From Toxorhynchites rutilus septentrionalis (Eukaryota > Arthropoda > Insecta > Diptera > Culicidae), in NCBI RefSeq assembly GCF_029784135.1, contig NC_073744.1, positions 103,413,303 to 103,477,302 of the forward strand: DNA of 64,000 nt. The letters are read 5' to 3'. Positions 21,429-32,511 of the stretch are shown here, piece after piece. Each line of letters starts with the position of its first letter. Positions within the stretch are counted from its first letter, which is position 1. A program made the position numbers and the translations under genes. The notes beneath the pieces are model-generated. The model was not told the origin of the DNA and ran no database searches. It was given only the letters and a program-made list of their open reading frames with translations.

Positions 21429-23046
21429 ATTAGCGTAAGAACACACTGGACGGCTTCCCCGCGCGGATTTTGCAATGACAGACCGCCGCGGGGCCTCGAT
21501 AATGGAATGTGAATGAGATAAAACCAGCCTGAGGGCATCCGTATACTAGCACATAGGATTTGACAGCGTCAAACATGTCCGGGTCGCAAATGCAATTTGC
21601 GACCACTGTCACTCGCGAGAACTGCCAAACTCTCAAGCTGGTGTAAAACAAGGCACTTAACATACTACCAGGTGGGTCAAAACGTGAAGTGGTTTTCTGC
21701 AGCCATTTAAAAAATACACAAAAGTAAATTAAGACGATTGAGCACAATTTGTGGAATATACTGATACTTTATGAAATACTCATTGCTATATTCATTACGT
21801 TTTACGCTGCAAGCGTTTCATTTATTGTCTTTGCGTTGAAGGCACCATAATGATTTGCGCCATTTGGAAAACGAAATTAAGGACGAAATTAACACACTTC
21901 TAGAACAAAAAATAATGAATGAAAATTTACTTTTCTGTATTCAATATGTATTCTATGTAATAGAGTAATACGTTTCCTCGAAAATTGTGAAATAATATGA
22001 AACTGAAATTGTGTTTGATGCTGATTTTATATTATAATGGTGAGTTTTTGTGATTATTGTGTTGTAAAATATTTGGAAATATACAACCAAATTCCGGCAA
22101 ACGCTTCATTTTTTCCGCACGCAAAACGCAAATTTTCGAATAAAGCATGAGCAGCAGCTAAATACAACTGAAATTATTGAAATAATGCAGAATTCATTCA
22201 AACCCTTTTATTTCACTTAAATTCTTTCAATTTCTTAAGTTGGTTTACATTATAATATAATACTACATTTCAAGTGATCAACCTAGGGTTCTACGTTTTA
22301 TATTATCATTCAGACCCTTGTGATCATCATGATCATTACATTTCACATAAATTTTTTTTTCAAAAAACAATTCTTTTTTTAGTTAGCGAATGGGCGCACC
22401 TTGTTCCATAGATTTGCCTTGAGTTCGCCGAGTAATTTGATAGGTTTGGCAATGACAGCTAAATTTGTAGCACATCTTGACTCGCGGATCATATCCCCTT
22501 GCCCGGGGCTTGGATAAAACACACAAGGCGGAGCGGGTACGGCCGGTTCTAAAGTCACTGTTGTAAGGTTCCTCATTCTCTGCGGTGGCTCGATGGAGAT
22601 GATGCGCCGCAACGGTTTTGTGATAGTATTAGTGTTTATGCGGTGCACATGAAGCAAGGTAATAGTTAATGTACTATCGGTGAGCCAATACGTGAAAATC
22701 ACTCTGCGGTCATGTAGCTGCGGATTCTCGAATACTACCCAAATTATCGAGAAATGCAATATTTCAGACGTGTGCGATCAACTTCTTTCTCCCTCTCGCT
22801 CAGGTAAACATCCCTCTTCCGTTTTCCACCATTCTGTCTTTATATACCTCCCCTCTAATCCGCTTACTGTCCAAACAGTTGTACCTTGTACCATAGACTC
22901 GTCTTGCATCCGTCTATAAAAATATGATAATGGCCGCTAGTGAAGCCGTCGAAAGCCGCTGAATGTGTTTTTCATCGAGCTCCTGCTGCGACTTGTCATT
23001 GCGAGAATCGCGCGGGAGAGCCGTCTAGTGTGTTTCCACGCTTAAA
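21429..23046. mobile_element. 1.6-kb MITE-like element in the leader of element 1
   Basis: The left end (TTAGCGTAAGAACACACT, then GGACGGCTTCCCCGCGCGG) is the inverse of the right end (reading inward TTAAGCGTGGAAACACACT, then AGACGGCTCTCCCGCGCG), so these are terminal inverted repeats of more than 60 bp with mismatches. The interior is AT-rich (21750-22380) with no transposase. A segment around 22500-22660 also occurs at 57340-57420. The superfamily and target duplication are undetermined. Confidence 0.6.
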
Positions 23047-23747
23047 GTCATTGATTGATTTTTCGTTTCCGGTTGTGCTTAGCACAAACAGCACTAAATA
23101 CTCGTGGATATTGGAGCTTTCTGTGTGTAACGAGTGAGCCCTAGAATCAAATCGGCTGTTTTGAAAACCGTCCTGGAGTCTGGTTAATTGAGATCACGAC
23201 TGAGAAGGGTGAGTACAGCTGGATATAAGAGTGAGTCTGGAAAGGGCACAAATGTTGATCTAGTCGTGATTCGAACGCACGTTACATCCAGAAGGCTCTA
23301 GTTCCCGAAAGATTTCCCAGCAATGGATTCGGAAATCAATATAAAATATCGGACCCTTTTGGTTCACCACCTTGAGAAGGACGAAATTGAATTCGAACTC
23401 GAAACTAGAGCAGTGCAATTCGAGAAGGAGGAAAGTGTATCGGTGCTTAGGAGACGTTTGCGTGAGAAATTGAAGCGAGAGAAAGGCGATCCGGAAGAAA
23501 TTGATTTCACAAAGTGTGAAACACGTACAGTGGCTAATGAAATCGAATTGATAGATGGAAAGATAAAAAAGACGGGTGGGTAATGTCGGGGACATAACCG
23601 GAGTGACGTAGGACTATACAAATGGGACAGCTTTTGTTAAATATATATTTTAAATATATTGTTTTATTTTCTTCTCCTACGTGAATACCTACCTATGTAC
23701 CTTAAAAATGGATTAGTTTACTGTTTACTCTTCATGAATATGTTGAT

Positions 23748-23763
23748 GGTTCTGAAAAGAACC
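23748..23763 (-). terminator. Histone mRNA 3' stem-loop (H2A unit 1, copy B)
   Basis: Minus strand GGTTCTTTTCAGAACC, identical to the one at 4857-4872 in copy A. The stem is fully paired although two bases differ from the animal consensus. Confidence 0.7.
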
Positions 23764-24002
23764 TTTGGTGTTGTGTTTTTGTTATCACTCGATATTCCCA
23801 TCTTGTTCGGTTAAATCTTCCTGTTTAGCTATTGCGTTTGCCACTCGCCACAGCTTTCACAGTTGGAAAATTTCTTCCCATCCAGCTTGTGACATGTTGT
23901 TCAGCAAATTACATTTGATGCGACGTGCCGGAGAAACACTTTGCCACTCACTGAAACTAATTGTTGCCTTGATGAGCGCCGAACCGAAGCTGCTCTGTTC
24001 TT

Positions 24003-24231
24003 GATGCGGGTTTTCTGATTGTCGTGAGCAGCTTTGCAAGCCAACTCGAGTACTCCGACGGCCGAAACTCTATAATCGCTGTTAGGTATACTGGTGCTCC
24101 GGCACCAATCCGTTCGGCCTAGTTACCCTTGCGGAGCAATCAATGAATGCGACCAACAGGGAACTGGAGACTTGCACGGTTCGAGTGAGACTTTGCCTTT
24201 CCCTTAACTTGTCCTCCTTTGTTACGTCCAC
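24003..24231 (-). pseudogene. Histone H2A-like unit 1 (copy B)
   Basis: Read on the minus strand from 24231, one frame gives, with two stops, [35 protein letters not shown], then AERIGAGAPVYLTAIIEF. After a single-base shift EVLELACKAAHDNQKTRI... is lightly altered to VGVLELACKAAHDNQKTR. These follow canonical H2A from the tail to the alpha-3 helix without gaps. The two nonsense changes sit at the Arg of RIHRLL and the Tyr of GNYAER. The start codon is gone and the C-terminal third is not recognisable, apart from an ALIKATI motif near 23960 that may be chance. The region upstream has a TCATTCA cap-site-like motif. Confidence 0.85.
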
Positions 24232-24239
24232 GATGCTGA

Positions 24240-24340
24240 TGCCGTACAACCACACGGGTTTACGGTTTGAAGGAAAATAAGATATTGTTTGGGGTCCGCG
24301 TGTTTTATACTCTAGCGGTACACACTCACAGGATAGAGAA
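24240..24340. promoter_or_regulatory. Putative divergent histone-type promoter (copy B)
   Basis: Between H2A unit 1 (minus) and the plus-strand unit. On the minus strand a cap-site-like sequence lies close to the H2A start. On the plus strand TTTTATACTCTAG could act as a TATA element ahead of the unit that ends at the 24470 stem-loop. Head-to-head promoters are usual for core histone pairs in insects. The assignment is inferred from arrangement. Confidence 0.4.
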
Positions 24341-24469
24341 AAATCGGCGGACTCAGCCAGAGGGGCGAGTCCAACGAGACGAACGAATGAGCGTTAAAAG
24401 GGAGCGATGGCAAAAAAATACATTCATTACGATTTGTTCGCTCGTTGGATTCACATGCAGGCTAAAAAG

Positions 24470-24485
24470 GGTCCTTTTCAGGATC
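24470..24485 (+). terminator. Histone-type 3' stem-loop, plus-strand unit (copy B)
   Basis: GGTCCTTTTCAGGATC on the plus strand, conserved at the same relative place in copies A (5552) and C (54686). About 75 bp upstream the plus strand reads GACGAACGAATGAGCGTTAA, which resembles the 3' end of an H3 reading frame (arginine-rich end, GAGCG, TAA). That similarity is short and weak. Confidence 0.6.
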
Positions 24486-25060
24486 TCAAAATTATCTTCA
24501 ATCTAAAGAGTTTATTGTTTTGTTATCACTCGACATCCCCATCTTGTTCGGCTAAACCTTGCTGTTTAGCGATTGCATTTGCCACTCGCCACAGCTTTCA
24601 CAGTTGGAAAATTTCTTCCCATCCAGCTTGTGACATATTTTACAGTAAATTACATTCAATGGCACGTCGCATTACCACCACTCAGTATCGGATTGGAGGT
24701 AATTTTAACCTGTAATTGAACATTTGCGATGACAGTGGTACAGTGTCGACCTTCAATGTGGGGTCATAATTTGGACCCCGAACTCTATGTTTACAAAAAT
24801 GTCCAACTAAATATGTCGCATTACTGGTCCGTCCAATTAGCTAAATGTCGAGATAAGTGTAAATTACTGTACTTTCAATCTAGAAGCAATTTAAGAATTG
24901 GTGAAAATCAATAAGCTCAGAACAACTGCCAAATTCACATACTCATCATATCCTGGCAAACAAATTATGAAAAAATCAATTTGTGTTTTATTATTATTTT
25001 GGATATTGTTTTAGAAAGCATTGAACTGTATTTCCTAAACTCTTTTTTGGAAGGTTTAAT

Positions 25061-25076
25061 GGCACTGAAAAGCGCC
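25061..25076 (-). terminator. Histone mRNA 3' stem-loop (H2A unit 2, copy B)
   Basis: Minus strand GGCGCTTTTCAGTGCC: the consensus stem-loop with one substitution and one G-T wobble pair. Confidence 0.75.
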
Positions 25077-25139
25077 TTGTTTTATGGAATGGTTCCAATT
25101 TAGAAAACTTAGTACTCGTGGTTTTGAAAACGCCTGGTT

Positions 25140-25453
25140 TTCGAACGCCCTCGATGCCGCCTTGTTCTGGATTTGCCACCAAAGCAGTTTGTATAAAGAA
25201 CAAACTTTTTTCTTCTGCTACCTGATGCCGTTTTACGATTGCGTTTGCCACTCGCCACTTATCGTCGCGAGCAGCTTTACCAGCTAACTCGATCACTTCG
25301 GCGGCCGAAACTATATAACGCCGGCTAGGTGAACTGGTGCACTGGTACTAACGAGCTCGGCCTAGGTACCCTTGCGGGGAACTCCAGATCAACACGGTTC
25401 GAGCGAGATTTTGCCTTTCCCTTCACTTTTCCTCCTTCACCATGTCCAGACAT
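25140..25453 (-). pseudogene. Histone H2A-like unit 2 (copy B)
   Basis: From the ATG at 25453 the minus strand reads [20 protein letters not shown], then VDLEFP, matching the H2A tail and start of alpha-1. A deletion of about ten codons and frame change follow. Then [15 protein letters not shown] and AAEVIELAGKAARDDK are recognisable. Beyond that the frame RHQVAEEKSLFF...NPEQGGIEGV may be the worn C-terminal part (canonical RHLQLAIRNDEEL...AQGGVLPNI), a weak alignment. The stem-loop at 25061 closes the unit. Confidence 0.75.
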
Positions 25454-27436
25454 GGCTGCTTGGGTTGGTTTGTTGATGTGTTGTGATGCGAACCGATGTG
25501 GTGTACGGTTTGAATGAGAATGATCGTTACGGCAGCGGAGCGGGGATTTTTAAGCTGACTGGCTGGCTCGAGAATTACGCATGTGTGAGACTGCGACCAA
25601 TGTTTCGTTCATTTTTTTCTTTTTCCTTTCCAATCGTGGTTCATTCTATTTCGCTGCTGCTCTGGTTGCCCGTTTTGGTCGGTTCGATTTGAGGAGCACA
25701 AAATGGACCAATAAAAAATGGGCACATAGTGCATTTTGACAATGCTTGATATTTCACAATTATTCAATTATTTATCTCAAGAAAAATGAAATGTTATTCG
25801 TTATGATAGATGCGTAGATATATTTCCTATCAATTGATGCAAAAACCTTTGCGATCTATTGAGAAATGCTCGAGTTATAAGCGTTCCAAATCTTGCATTT
25901 TTTCCTACTTGTTCAGTGCCTAGATTTCCATTTCACCCCCTATATCTTCCGGTTAGACGTAGTCCTACGTCAAAAGAAATTAGTGATTATTTGGAGAAGA
26001 AGAAGGAGTTCGAGGGAGTTCGGGAGGCACTAGGGACAAGGTTAGTACACTATTTTGTTCGCAGTTCTGCAGTTCTGATACGTCGATTATATAGCTCATA
26101 CTTTACGATGTTTTCTCCGATAGAATCGATCCGTAAGGAAGTCATGCTCCAGATTACGAACTCGCTTACACAGTTGCAATTAGGACAACCAGGTCCGTCG
26201 ATTGTGCCGCGAGTGTCTCAAGAGACCCAGACGGACGATACAGAAGCGAATTCCGGAGGGAATCAGGAGTCCAGGCAATCCAAGGTCCAAAGTAGTCAAC
26301 CGCGACGACAACTCCGTTCTAGTTTAAATCATTCACATCCTTCCATCTTACTAAACGGTCCTCAAAGTTCTGTGGTGCCGTCTGGATCGGATATTCTTCG
26401 GCAACCTAAAGAGTACCTGCTGAATAGAGTGGATCTGGTGAGTAAACCGAAGAATGATAAGATGATAGATACCAATCTTGGGGATGATTCATCGACGTCA
26501 TCGGAGGGTACACCACGGAAGCCAAACCCAAAATCTCGAGTGTCCCATTCAAGGCGATCTAAACCAGTGTCTGACTGGAACATGGGCCGATATGATGGGA
26601 GAGAAGGAGGCCACGGTTTGATGCGTTTTATTAAGGAGGTGGAATTTTATGCAAAATCGGAAGGTGTTTCTGAGAAAGAGTTGTTTCGTTCAGCGATCCA
26701 TCTATACTCTGGTCTGGCCAAAATATGGCTCATGCAGGGGGTCGAAACTGAAAAAGGAATTTTTGAGCCCGGATCACGATCACGTCAGTGAAGGCCGAGC
26801 TGTAGAGAGGAAACAAAGATCAAAGGAGAATTTTCAAGATTTCTTCTTTGACATTCAGCAAATTTTCAATTCATTAACAAAGCCGATTTCAGAGAAGAAG
26901 AAGTTCGAGATTGTGTTTCGTAACTTGAGGGCAGATTATAAAGGGCATGTAGTGGCTGCGCAAATAGACAATCTGGCCGATCTCAAACCATTTTGTCGCA
27001 AACTTGATGCCACTTTCTGGTTCAAATATGAAACTCGTCAAGAAATACAAACTTCTCGGAATCGAGCTCAGGTTTCGGAATTGAAGTTGGATTCAAAATT
27101 GAAGTTCGTTAAAGAGGGAGATCAGTCAAAGTCCCTATCCAAACAGAAAGGGATAGAAAAACCGGAGGTAGGAAAAAAGAATAGAAAGACATCGCGAGAG
27201 AAACAGTCCGATGAGGATGCATCTCCCAGTGAAAAAGCTGAATCGGATATTCCGAAGATTTTGGTGGATCAATACATTCCGCCCAAGCCGGGTAGGTGTT
27301 ACAACTGCCGACTTGTAGGGCATCACCATTCAGAATGTGAACGCCCAAAGCATAAGTATTGCTACAAATGTGGTTTCCACAACGTGGAGACCAAATCATG
27401 TCCCTTCTGTGAAAAAAACGCCTAGGTAACTGTCTG

Positions 27437-30183
27437 GTGGGGCAGACGGCGAGCCGTGGTGAAAGAAATCCCCAGGATAATCCGGAAAATATTTTGTTTC
27501 CACTAGGTATACGTAAAGTTCAAAACGATGAGTATTTACACTATGCAACTGTAGAAATCAGTGAGCATTTTCTGAAGATGAATGATGATGATCGACCATT
27601 TGTTAAAGTAGAGGTTCTGAACGTTCCACTGATCGGGTTACTCGATAGTGGGGCCAGCCGCAGTGTCTTAGGCCAGGATTCTAATCTTCTTATAATATGC
27701 AGACTAAAGTTACAACCTGTCCACATTGATATGAAAACCGCAAGTGGACAAAAGTTGAATGTATTGGGCAGTGTAGAACTGCCAGTAACTTTCAATGGAG
27801 TCACCAAGATTCTCTCAGAACTGGTTATCCCAGCGGTTAAACGAAAACTGATCTTGGGATCAGATTTTTGGCAGTCGTTTGGAATAGTGCCCACGATGGT
27901 GGATCGCGATTACAAATTTTCATTAGAAGAGGTTCATAATCATACCGTGCAGGCCTGTTTAACCGATAAGCAGACGCGAAAGTTAGAGGAGGTGAAACAG
28001 TTATTCAAACCCGCAGTAGAAGGTCGTCTAGAAACTACTTCGATGATCAGCCATCGGATCGAACTGTCAGAGGAAGCAAAGAAGCTTTCACCGATACGAA
28101 TCAACCCTTTTCCAACTTCGCCAGCTAGACAAGAGAAAATCAACCAAGAATTAGATAGTTTGTTGAAATGTGGTATTATCGAACGGTCGTACAGTGACTG
28201 GTCGCTTCACCTCGTCCCTGTGGACAAACCAGATGGTTCCGTCAGGTTGTGTCTGGACGCCAGAAAACTCAATGAGCGCACAGTTCGAGACTCTTACCCT
28301 CTCCCCCATGCAGATAGAATACTGAGTCGTTTAGGTCCGAGTTCGTATATCTCAACGATAGACTTATCGAAAGCATTTCTGCAGGTTCCGTTGCATCCAC
28401 GTTCTCGGAAGTACTCGGCGTTCTCTGTGTTGGGGAGAGGGCTGTTTCAGTTCACTCGAATGCCTTTTGGCTTGGTCAACAGTCCGGCAACCCTGTCGCG
28501 GCTGATGGACCGGGTCTTAGGCGGGAGTGAACTGGAACCAAACGTGTTTGTATACCTCGATGACATCATCGTGGTAAGCAACACGTTTGAAGAGCATCTT
28601 AACAGACTCACAGAGCTGGCATCGAGACTCCGAACAGCGAACTTATCGATAAATTTGGAAAAGTCTCAGTTTTGCGTATCGGAAGTTCCATATTTGGGGT
28701 ACATTCTGAGTAAAACGGGTCTTCGCCCGAATTCAGATCGCGTTGAAGCCATCGTTAATTATGAACGACCGAAATCTCTTCGAGCAGTGCGGAGGTTCCT
28801 GGGCATGTGCAACTACCCTACGGCGGTTTATAGCTACCTTTAGTGATGTTGTGCGGCCCCTAACCGATCTACTTAAAGATAAACCTAAAGGTGTCAAGTG
28901 GAACGATTCCGCTGAAGCCGCGTTTGTCAAGATCAAGGAGTTGTTAATCAGTGCTCCCATCTTAACAAATCCGGACTTTTCCAAACCATTTTCTGGTCAT
29001 TGCGATGCTAGTGACTCAGCTATCGCAGGCGTGTTAACACAAACATATGATAACGTCGATAAGCCGGTAGCCTATTTTTCGAAAAAGCTAGGTGCCACTC
29101 AGCAACGGTACGCCGCTACGGAGAAGGAGGCGTTAGCCGTACTGAAGTCGCTGGAAAAATTCCGCTGCTATATCGAAGGTTCACCCTTTACGGTCATTAC
29201 CGATGCATCAGCTTTGACGTATATCCTCCGTAGCAGTTGGAAAACGTCTTCCAGATTATGTAGATGGTGCCTTGAGCTCCAGAAGCATGACATGAAAATT
29301 CAACACCGGAAAGGCGTTGATAATATCGTGCCTGACGCCCTGTCCAGGGCGGTAGAAGAGGTCAGTACAACGTCCGCGAAATCGGATTGGTACAATTATA
29401 TGGTGCAAAATGTGGTAGAAAAACCAGAAAATTTCAAGGACTTCCGGGTGGAGAACGGCGTTTTGAAAAAGTTCGTCTCCAGTCCCGAAAATATTGATTA
29501 CCGTTTCGAGTGGAAGCTGTGTGTTCCGGTGGTCTTGAGAGACAAGATTCTGTTCGAAGAGCATGATGAAGCACTTCACATGGGCTACGAGAAAACTCTA
29601 GCGAAGATTCGTAGGAGATACTACTGGCCTCATATGGCCAAAGAGATCAAGGCGTATATACAGAGATGTGCATAACCAAAAGTTATGGGATGCCCGGATA
29701 TCAGAAGTAGAATACGTGTTGAATACCACACCTCATAGTTCGACTGGTTTTTCTCCATATAAGATCATCTTCGGGCATGAAGTCGTAGGCAGAGGAGATG
29801 AGCATAGAATCGATAGGGAAGAGGAGTTACTTTCAGAAGAAAAACGGCTAGAAAACAAATCTAAGCTTGATCAATCCATTCGCGATATAGTTGTGAAAAA
29901 CTTATAAAAACAATACGAGAAAAATTCACACTATTACAATCTCCGTCGTAGGAAAGTCGCCCCGGTGTACCAAGTAGGCCAGCGAGTTCTCAAGAGGAGT
30001 TTCAAGAAATCCTCCGCCGTGGACAAGTTCAATGCCAAGCTTGCACCTTGCTATATCCCGTGTACAGTTAAGGCCAGGGTTGGTACGAGTTCATATGAGT
30101 TAATTGACGACTCTGGAAAATCTATCGGAACTTTCTCATCCGCGGACTTGAAACCATTGCCAGAAACCAATCGAACCGATTGA
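27437..30183 (+). pseudogene. pol: Element 1 Pol: protease, RT, RNase H, integrase remnants
   Basis: 27437-28843 holds the protease (LLDSGASRSVLGQ, ~residue 71) and RT (LDARKLNERTVRD; TIDLSKAFLQVPL; GLFQFTRMPFGLVNSPATL; catalytic FVYLDDIIVV). A frameshift at about 28820 moves to 28743-29675 with the RNase H (HCDASDSAIAGVLTQ; ATEKEALAVLKSLEKFR; ITDASALTYIL; PDALSRAVEE) and the start of the integrase zinc domain (GYEKTLAKIRRRYYWP). The CC half of that finger and the whole catalytic DDE core are deleted at about 29670. Reading resumes at HNQKLWDARISEVEYVLN and, after a stop at 29905, the C-terminal domain (29910-30183). Element 2 retains the missing core. Confidence 0.85.
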
Positions 30184-30401
30184 TTATCAGACAGTTACGC
30201 CATTTTTGTCAACAAAAAATTGACGTAAACACTAAGAGTTGGAGAATTGATAAACATCGATCTATTTGCTCTTCCCGAAAGAGAAGAGGTACTTAGATAG
30301 AATGATAACAGAATCGCAAGAGTTCTTATTGGAAGCGCAGGTAAAAAGTTCTTTTTGGTGCTTTATTGAAGGAAAAAAATGACACAAATTTCATTTTTCA
30401 G

Positions 30402-30417
30402 TCGGTTGGAGGGGTAT
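30402..30417 (+). other. Element 1 polypurine tract
   Basis: TTGGAGGGGTATTA lies immediately before the 3' LTR start, in the position where plus-strand DNA synthesis is primed. The first LTR bases are TATAACC here versus TGTAACC in the 5' copy. Confidence 0.65.
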
Positions 30418-31892
30418 TATAACCGGTAGTTCCAAAATAGAGCGTGTGACTCTGTCACACTTTTTTATAGGACACTTGAAGGACGACCAAAATCTAACTC
30501 TCCGCACGATGTTCAGTTTCCCGCACCTTCTAGTCTCTCACTTCATCACTCACTCTCGGCGTATGACAGTTGCCGTTCACCCGAGAAGGTCTTCCATGGA
30601 TCGGGTAGGGATGAAGGCACTCGCGAGTAGGATCCAACACATAAATACCGAAAAGCTCGGGTTTTCTAGATTAATAAGGTTGATTGTTGAGTTCTATCCT
30701 GACTACACTAGAGAGCAGTTAGTGCGCGCCGTGATTAAATTGGGTGGCCGAAAGGGCCAAGAGAAGTAAAAAGTGATTTTTACTAACGTCATGCCTGGTT
30801 TCTTCCGTAGGTTGACGGTGAGGAAAAGAACCACTTTTGGACGAATGAAAACTGTGTGTTAGTAGGTTTGATATTCGCTTTAAAACTATCTCAAAGTGTG
30901 CAACGTACAGTCACACTTTATGTGAGAAAAAGGTAAATCTTTGAATATATTCATATACATATGTAGGATTGTGAAAAAGCGGGAAGATGCGGTCCGTTGC
31001 GGTTTCGGGGCACCACAATGTGGCGATTGTGACTAATCATGGCGGTTAGGTCCAACAAAGGGCCTTTTTCTTTGTATTACATACAGTTATTCGCCAGGAT
31101 CAAAGACGCCATTGTGTTCCTCGGCGCGATCAGGATTGAATAACCAACAATAGAACTGGTGTTGTAGAAAGTCCCCGTGGCTAAGCAATCTGGAAATATA
31201 CTATACCACATCCATCCAAGGGAAACAGTCGCACATCCACTCTCAGCAGTCGAGAGAGGTGCGTGTTGTCTGTCGGTGCTCTGCAGATTGAGGAGAGGTT
31301 TATTGCACGGTTGGAAGGAAACTGCATGAACCAGAAACAGAATTGAAATCATCGTACCACTCGCACCGCAGATATCACGTCATCGCCACCCACCCTGATC
31401 CGTCGCCGTGAGCCACATAAACATTATAAACTTCATAAAACCGCAAGTAGAAGCATGTGACGTCACATTTAGATTTAAAATAAGTATACAGAAGAACCTT
31501 ATATAGGATAGTTAATTTATTCCAAAAGATTATTATATTGTTGTTTGTTGTTCCAAGTAAAGATGTTAAGAATGAGAATAGTTTGAAGCCGTTCATGGTG
31601 TTGAAAAATCACTACATTTCACTATTTGTTGCGTTTTTCGGACACGAAAGGTGTCTTCATGCCTCCCTCACTGTGCGGTTCGGCATAGAACAGTTGACCC
31701 TGTGGCCTTTGAGCATTAGAAACCTTAATCCGCTCGCAGTTTCAACCTCCTTGTTCGGTTCAGGATTGTTGCCAGATCCTATGTGAATTACATCTGACAG
31801 AATAATATGGATAAGTGTGAGTGTTGTACCTTTGTTCTTATTTACGACCCTGTAGATCCTAGTTTCCACTGAGCAGTAGGCGAAGGGTTATA
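30418..31892 (+). repeat. Element 1 3' LTR
   Basis: An uninterrupted copy of 1475 bp. It provides the empty site for the LINE in the 5' LTR. A palindromic GTGACGTCAC, a CRE-like sequence, occurs at about 31457-31466 and in the 5' LTR at 20805-20814. Confidence 0.85.
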
Positions 31893-32511
31893 AATGTCAT
31901 TAATAAAGTGTTTCATAAACTTTAGATTATTCGTTTCCTTTTTAATTTACTTTTGTGAATTTTTCGGTTATTTTCATCAATTATGTTAGTTTCCCTGTTT
32001 TCTCTTACTTTGTTTTCTTTATATCTTTCTTGATGTTTGAGATTATTTCTTTTTCTTTCATATACAGTTTCATTATCTCGAAAAGTTTCATAATCTACTC
32101 GGGATTGGTTTAATTTTTCTATTTCTTTACGTTTCCGTTCCATAATTCTTTCTTTGAATTCTTTATACATTTTTTCTTTCATTCTAACTCTTTCGTCTAG
32201 GTCTTCAGGGATCGTCGTATCTTGCCTAAATCCGTAAAATAATTCTCTTGGGGTGATATTTGTTTGGGTATGAATGGAATCATTGTAAATTGCAACTGCT
32301 AGGTTAATTTTGCTCGATTCAGGAAGATCTTTGGTAGAGTCTTTGTTCGAAAGAATATTATGTAGTTCTCTTAGTGTTCGATGAACAATTTCTATAGTTC
32401 CGTTTGATGAGGATTGACCAACGCTGGTGTAGTGATATTGTATTTGATTTTCTTCTAGAAAGCTTTTCACAGTGGTAGAAGTAAATGCGGCTTCCTGGGC
32501 CATTATGAGTA

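Larger units (their letters stand above)
23572..25971 (-). mobile_element. Histone-carrying mobile element, copy B (best complete copy)
   Basis: Begins ACGGGTGGGTAATGTC and ends GTAGTCCTACGTC, flanked by AAAAG on both sides (23567-23571 and 25972-25976). It interrupts the gag of element 1, so insertion post-dates that element. Internal order on the minus strand from the right: end palindrome, about 270 bp shared by all family members including D and F, promoter-like region, H2A unit 2, stem-loop, plus-strand unit with its own stem-loop, divergent promoter region, H2A unit 1, stem-loop, left-end hairpin. No transposase or integrase ORF is present. Confidence 0.85.
23323..27425 (+). pseudogene. 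gag: Element 1 Gag, split by copy B
   Basis: Starts with MDSEINIKYRTLLVHHLE at 23323 (acidic, helical N-terminus, like the gag of element 2 at 46802). It is broken after 83 codons by copy B (23572-25971). It resumes at 25976 (EISDYLEKKKEFEGV) and runs to 26791. A frameshift near 26760 moves reading to another frame that ends at 27425. The capsid-like part lies at 26580-27000 and the nucleocapsid has two knuckles (CYNCRLVGHHHSEC and CYKCGFHNVETKSCPFC). Comparison with element 2 shows that two extra A residues were added at the insertion edge. Confidence 0.85.
17067..31892 (+). mobile_element. Ty3/gypsy retrotransposon, element 1, in the errantivirus env intron
   Basis: LTRs of about 1.47 kb begin TGTAACCGGTAG (TATAACC at the 3' copy) and end GGTTATA at the 3' copy. 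The target duplication is AATG (17063-17066 and 31893-31896). A PBS TGGCGCCCAAC lies at 21234-21244 and a polypurine tract before 30418. Order on the plus strand: LTR, leader, gag, protease, RT, RNase H, integrase (core deleted), LTR. Further insertions sit inside it: a CR1/Jockey-like LINE in the 5' LTR, a 1.6-kb MITE in the leader and histone-carrying copy B in gag. The two LTRs differ by few substitutions, so insertion is fairly recent. It landed just upstream of the env splice acceptor of the errantivirus. Confidence 0.85.

Noticed and set aside
23940..23965. ALIKATI near the end of H2A unit 1 recalls the H2A.Z C-terminal SLIKATI motif.
   Set aside because: The tail and fold of the unit are canonical H2A, not H2A.Z. 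Seven residues without flanking support are not enough.
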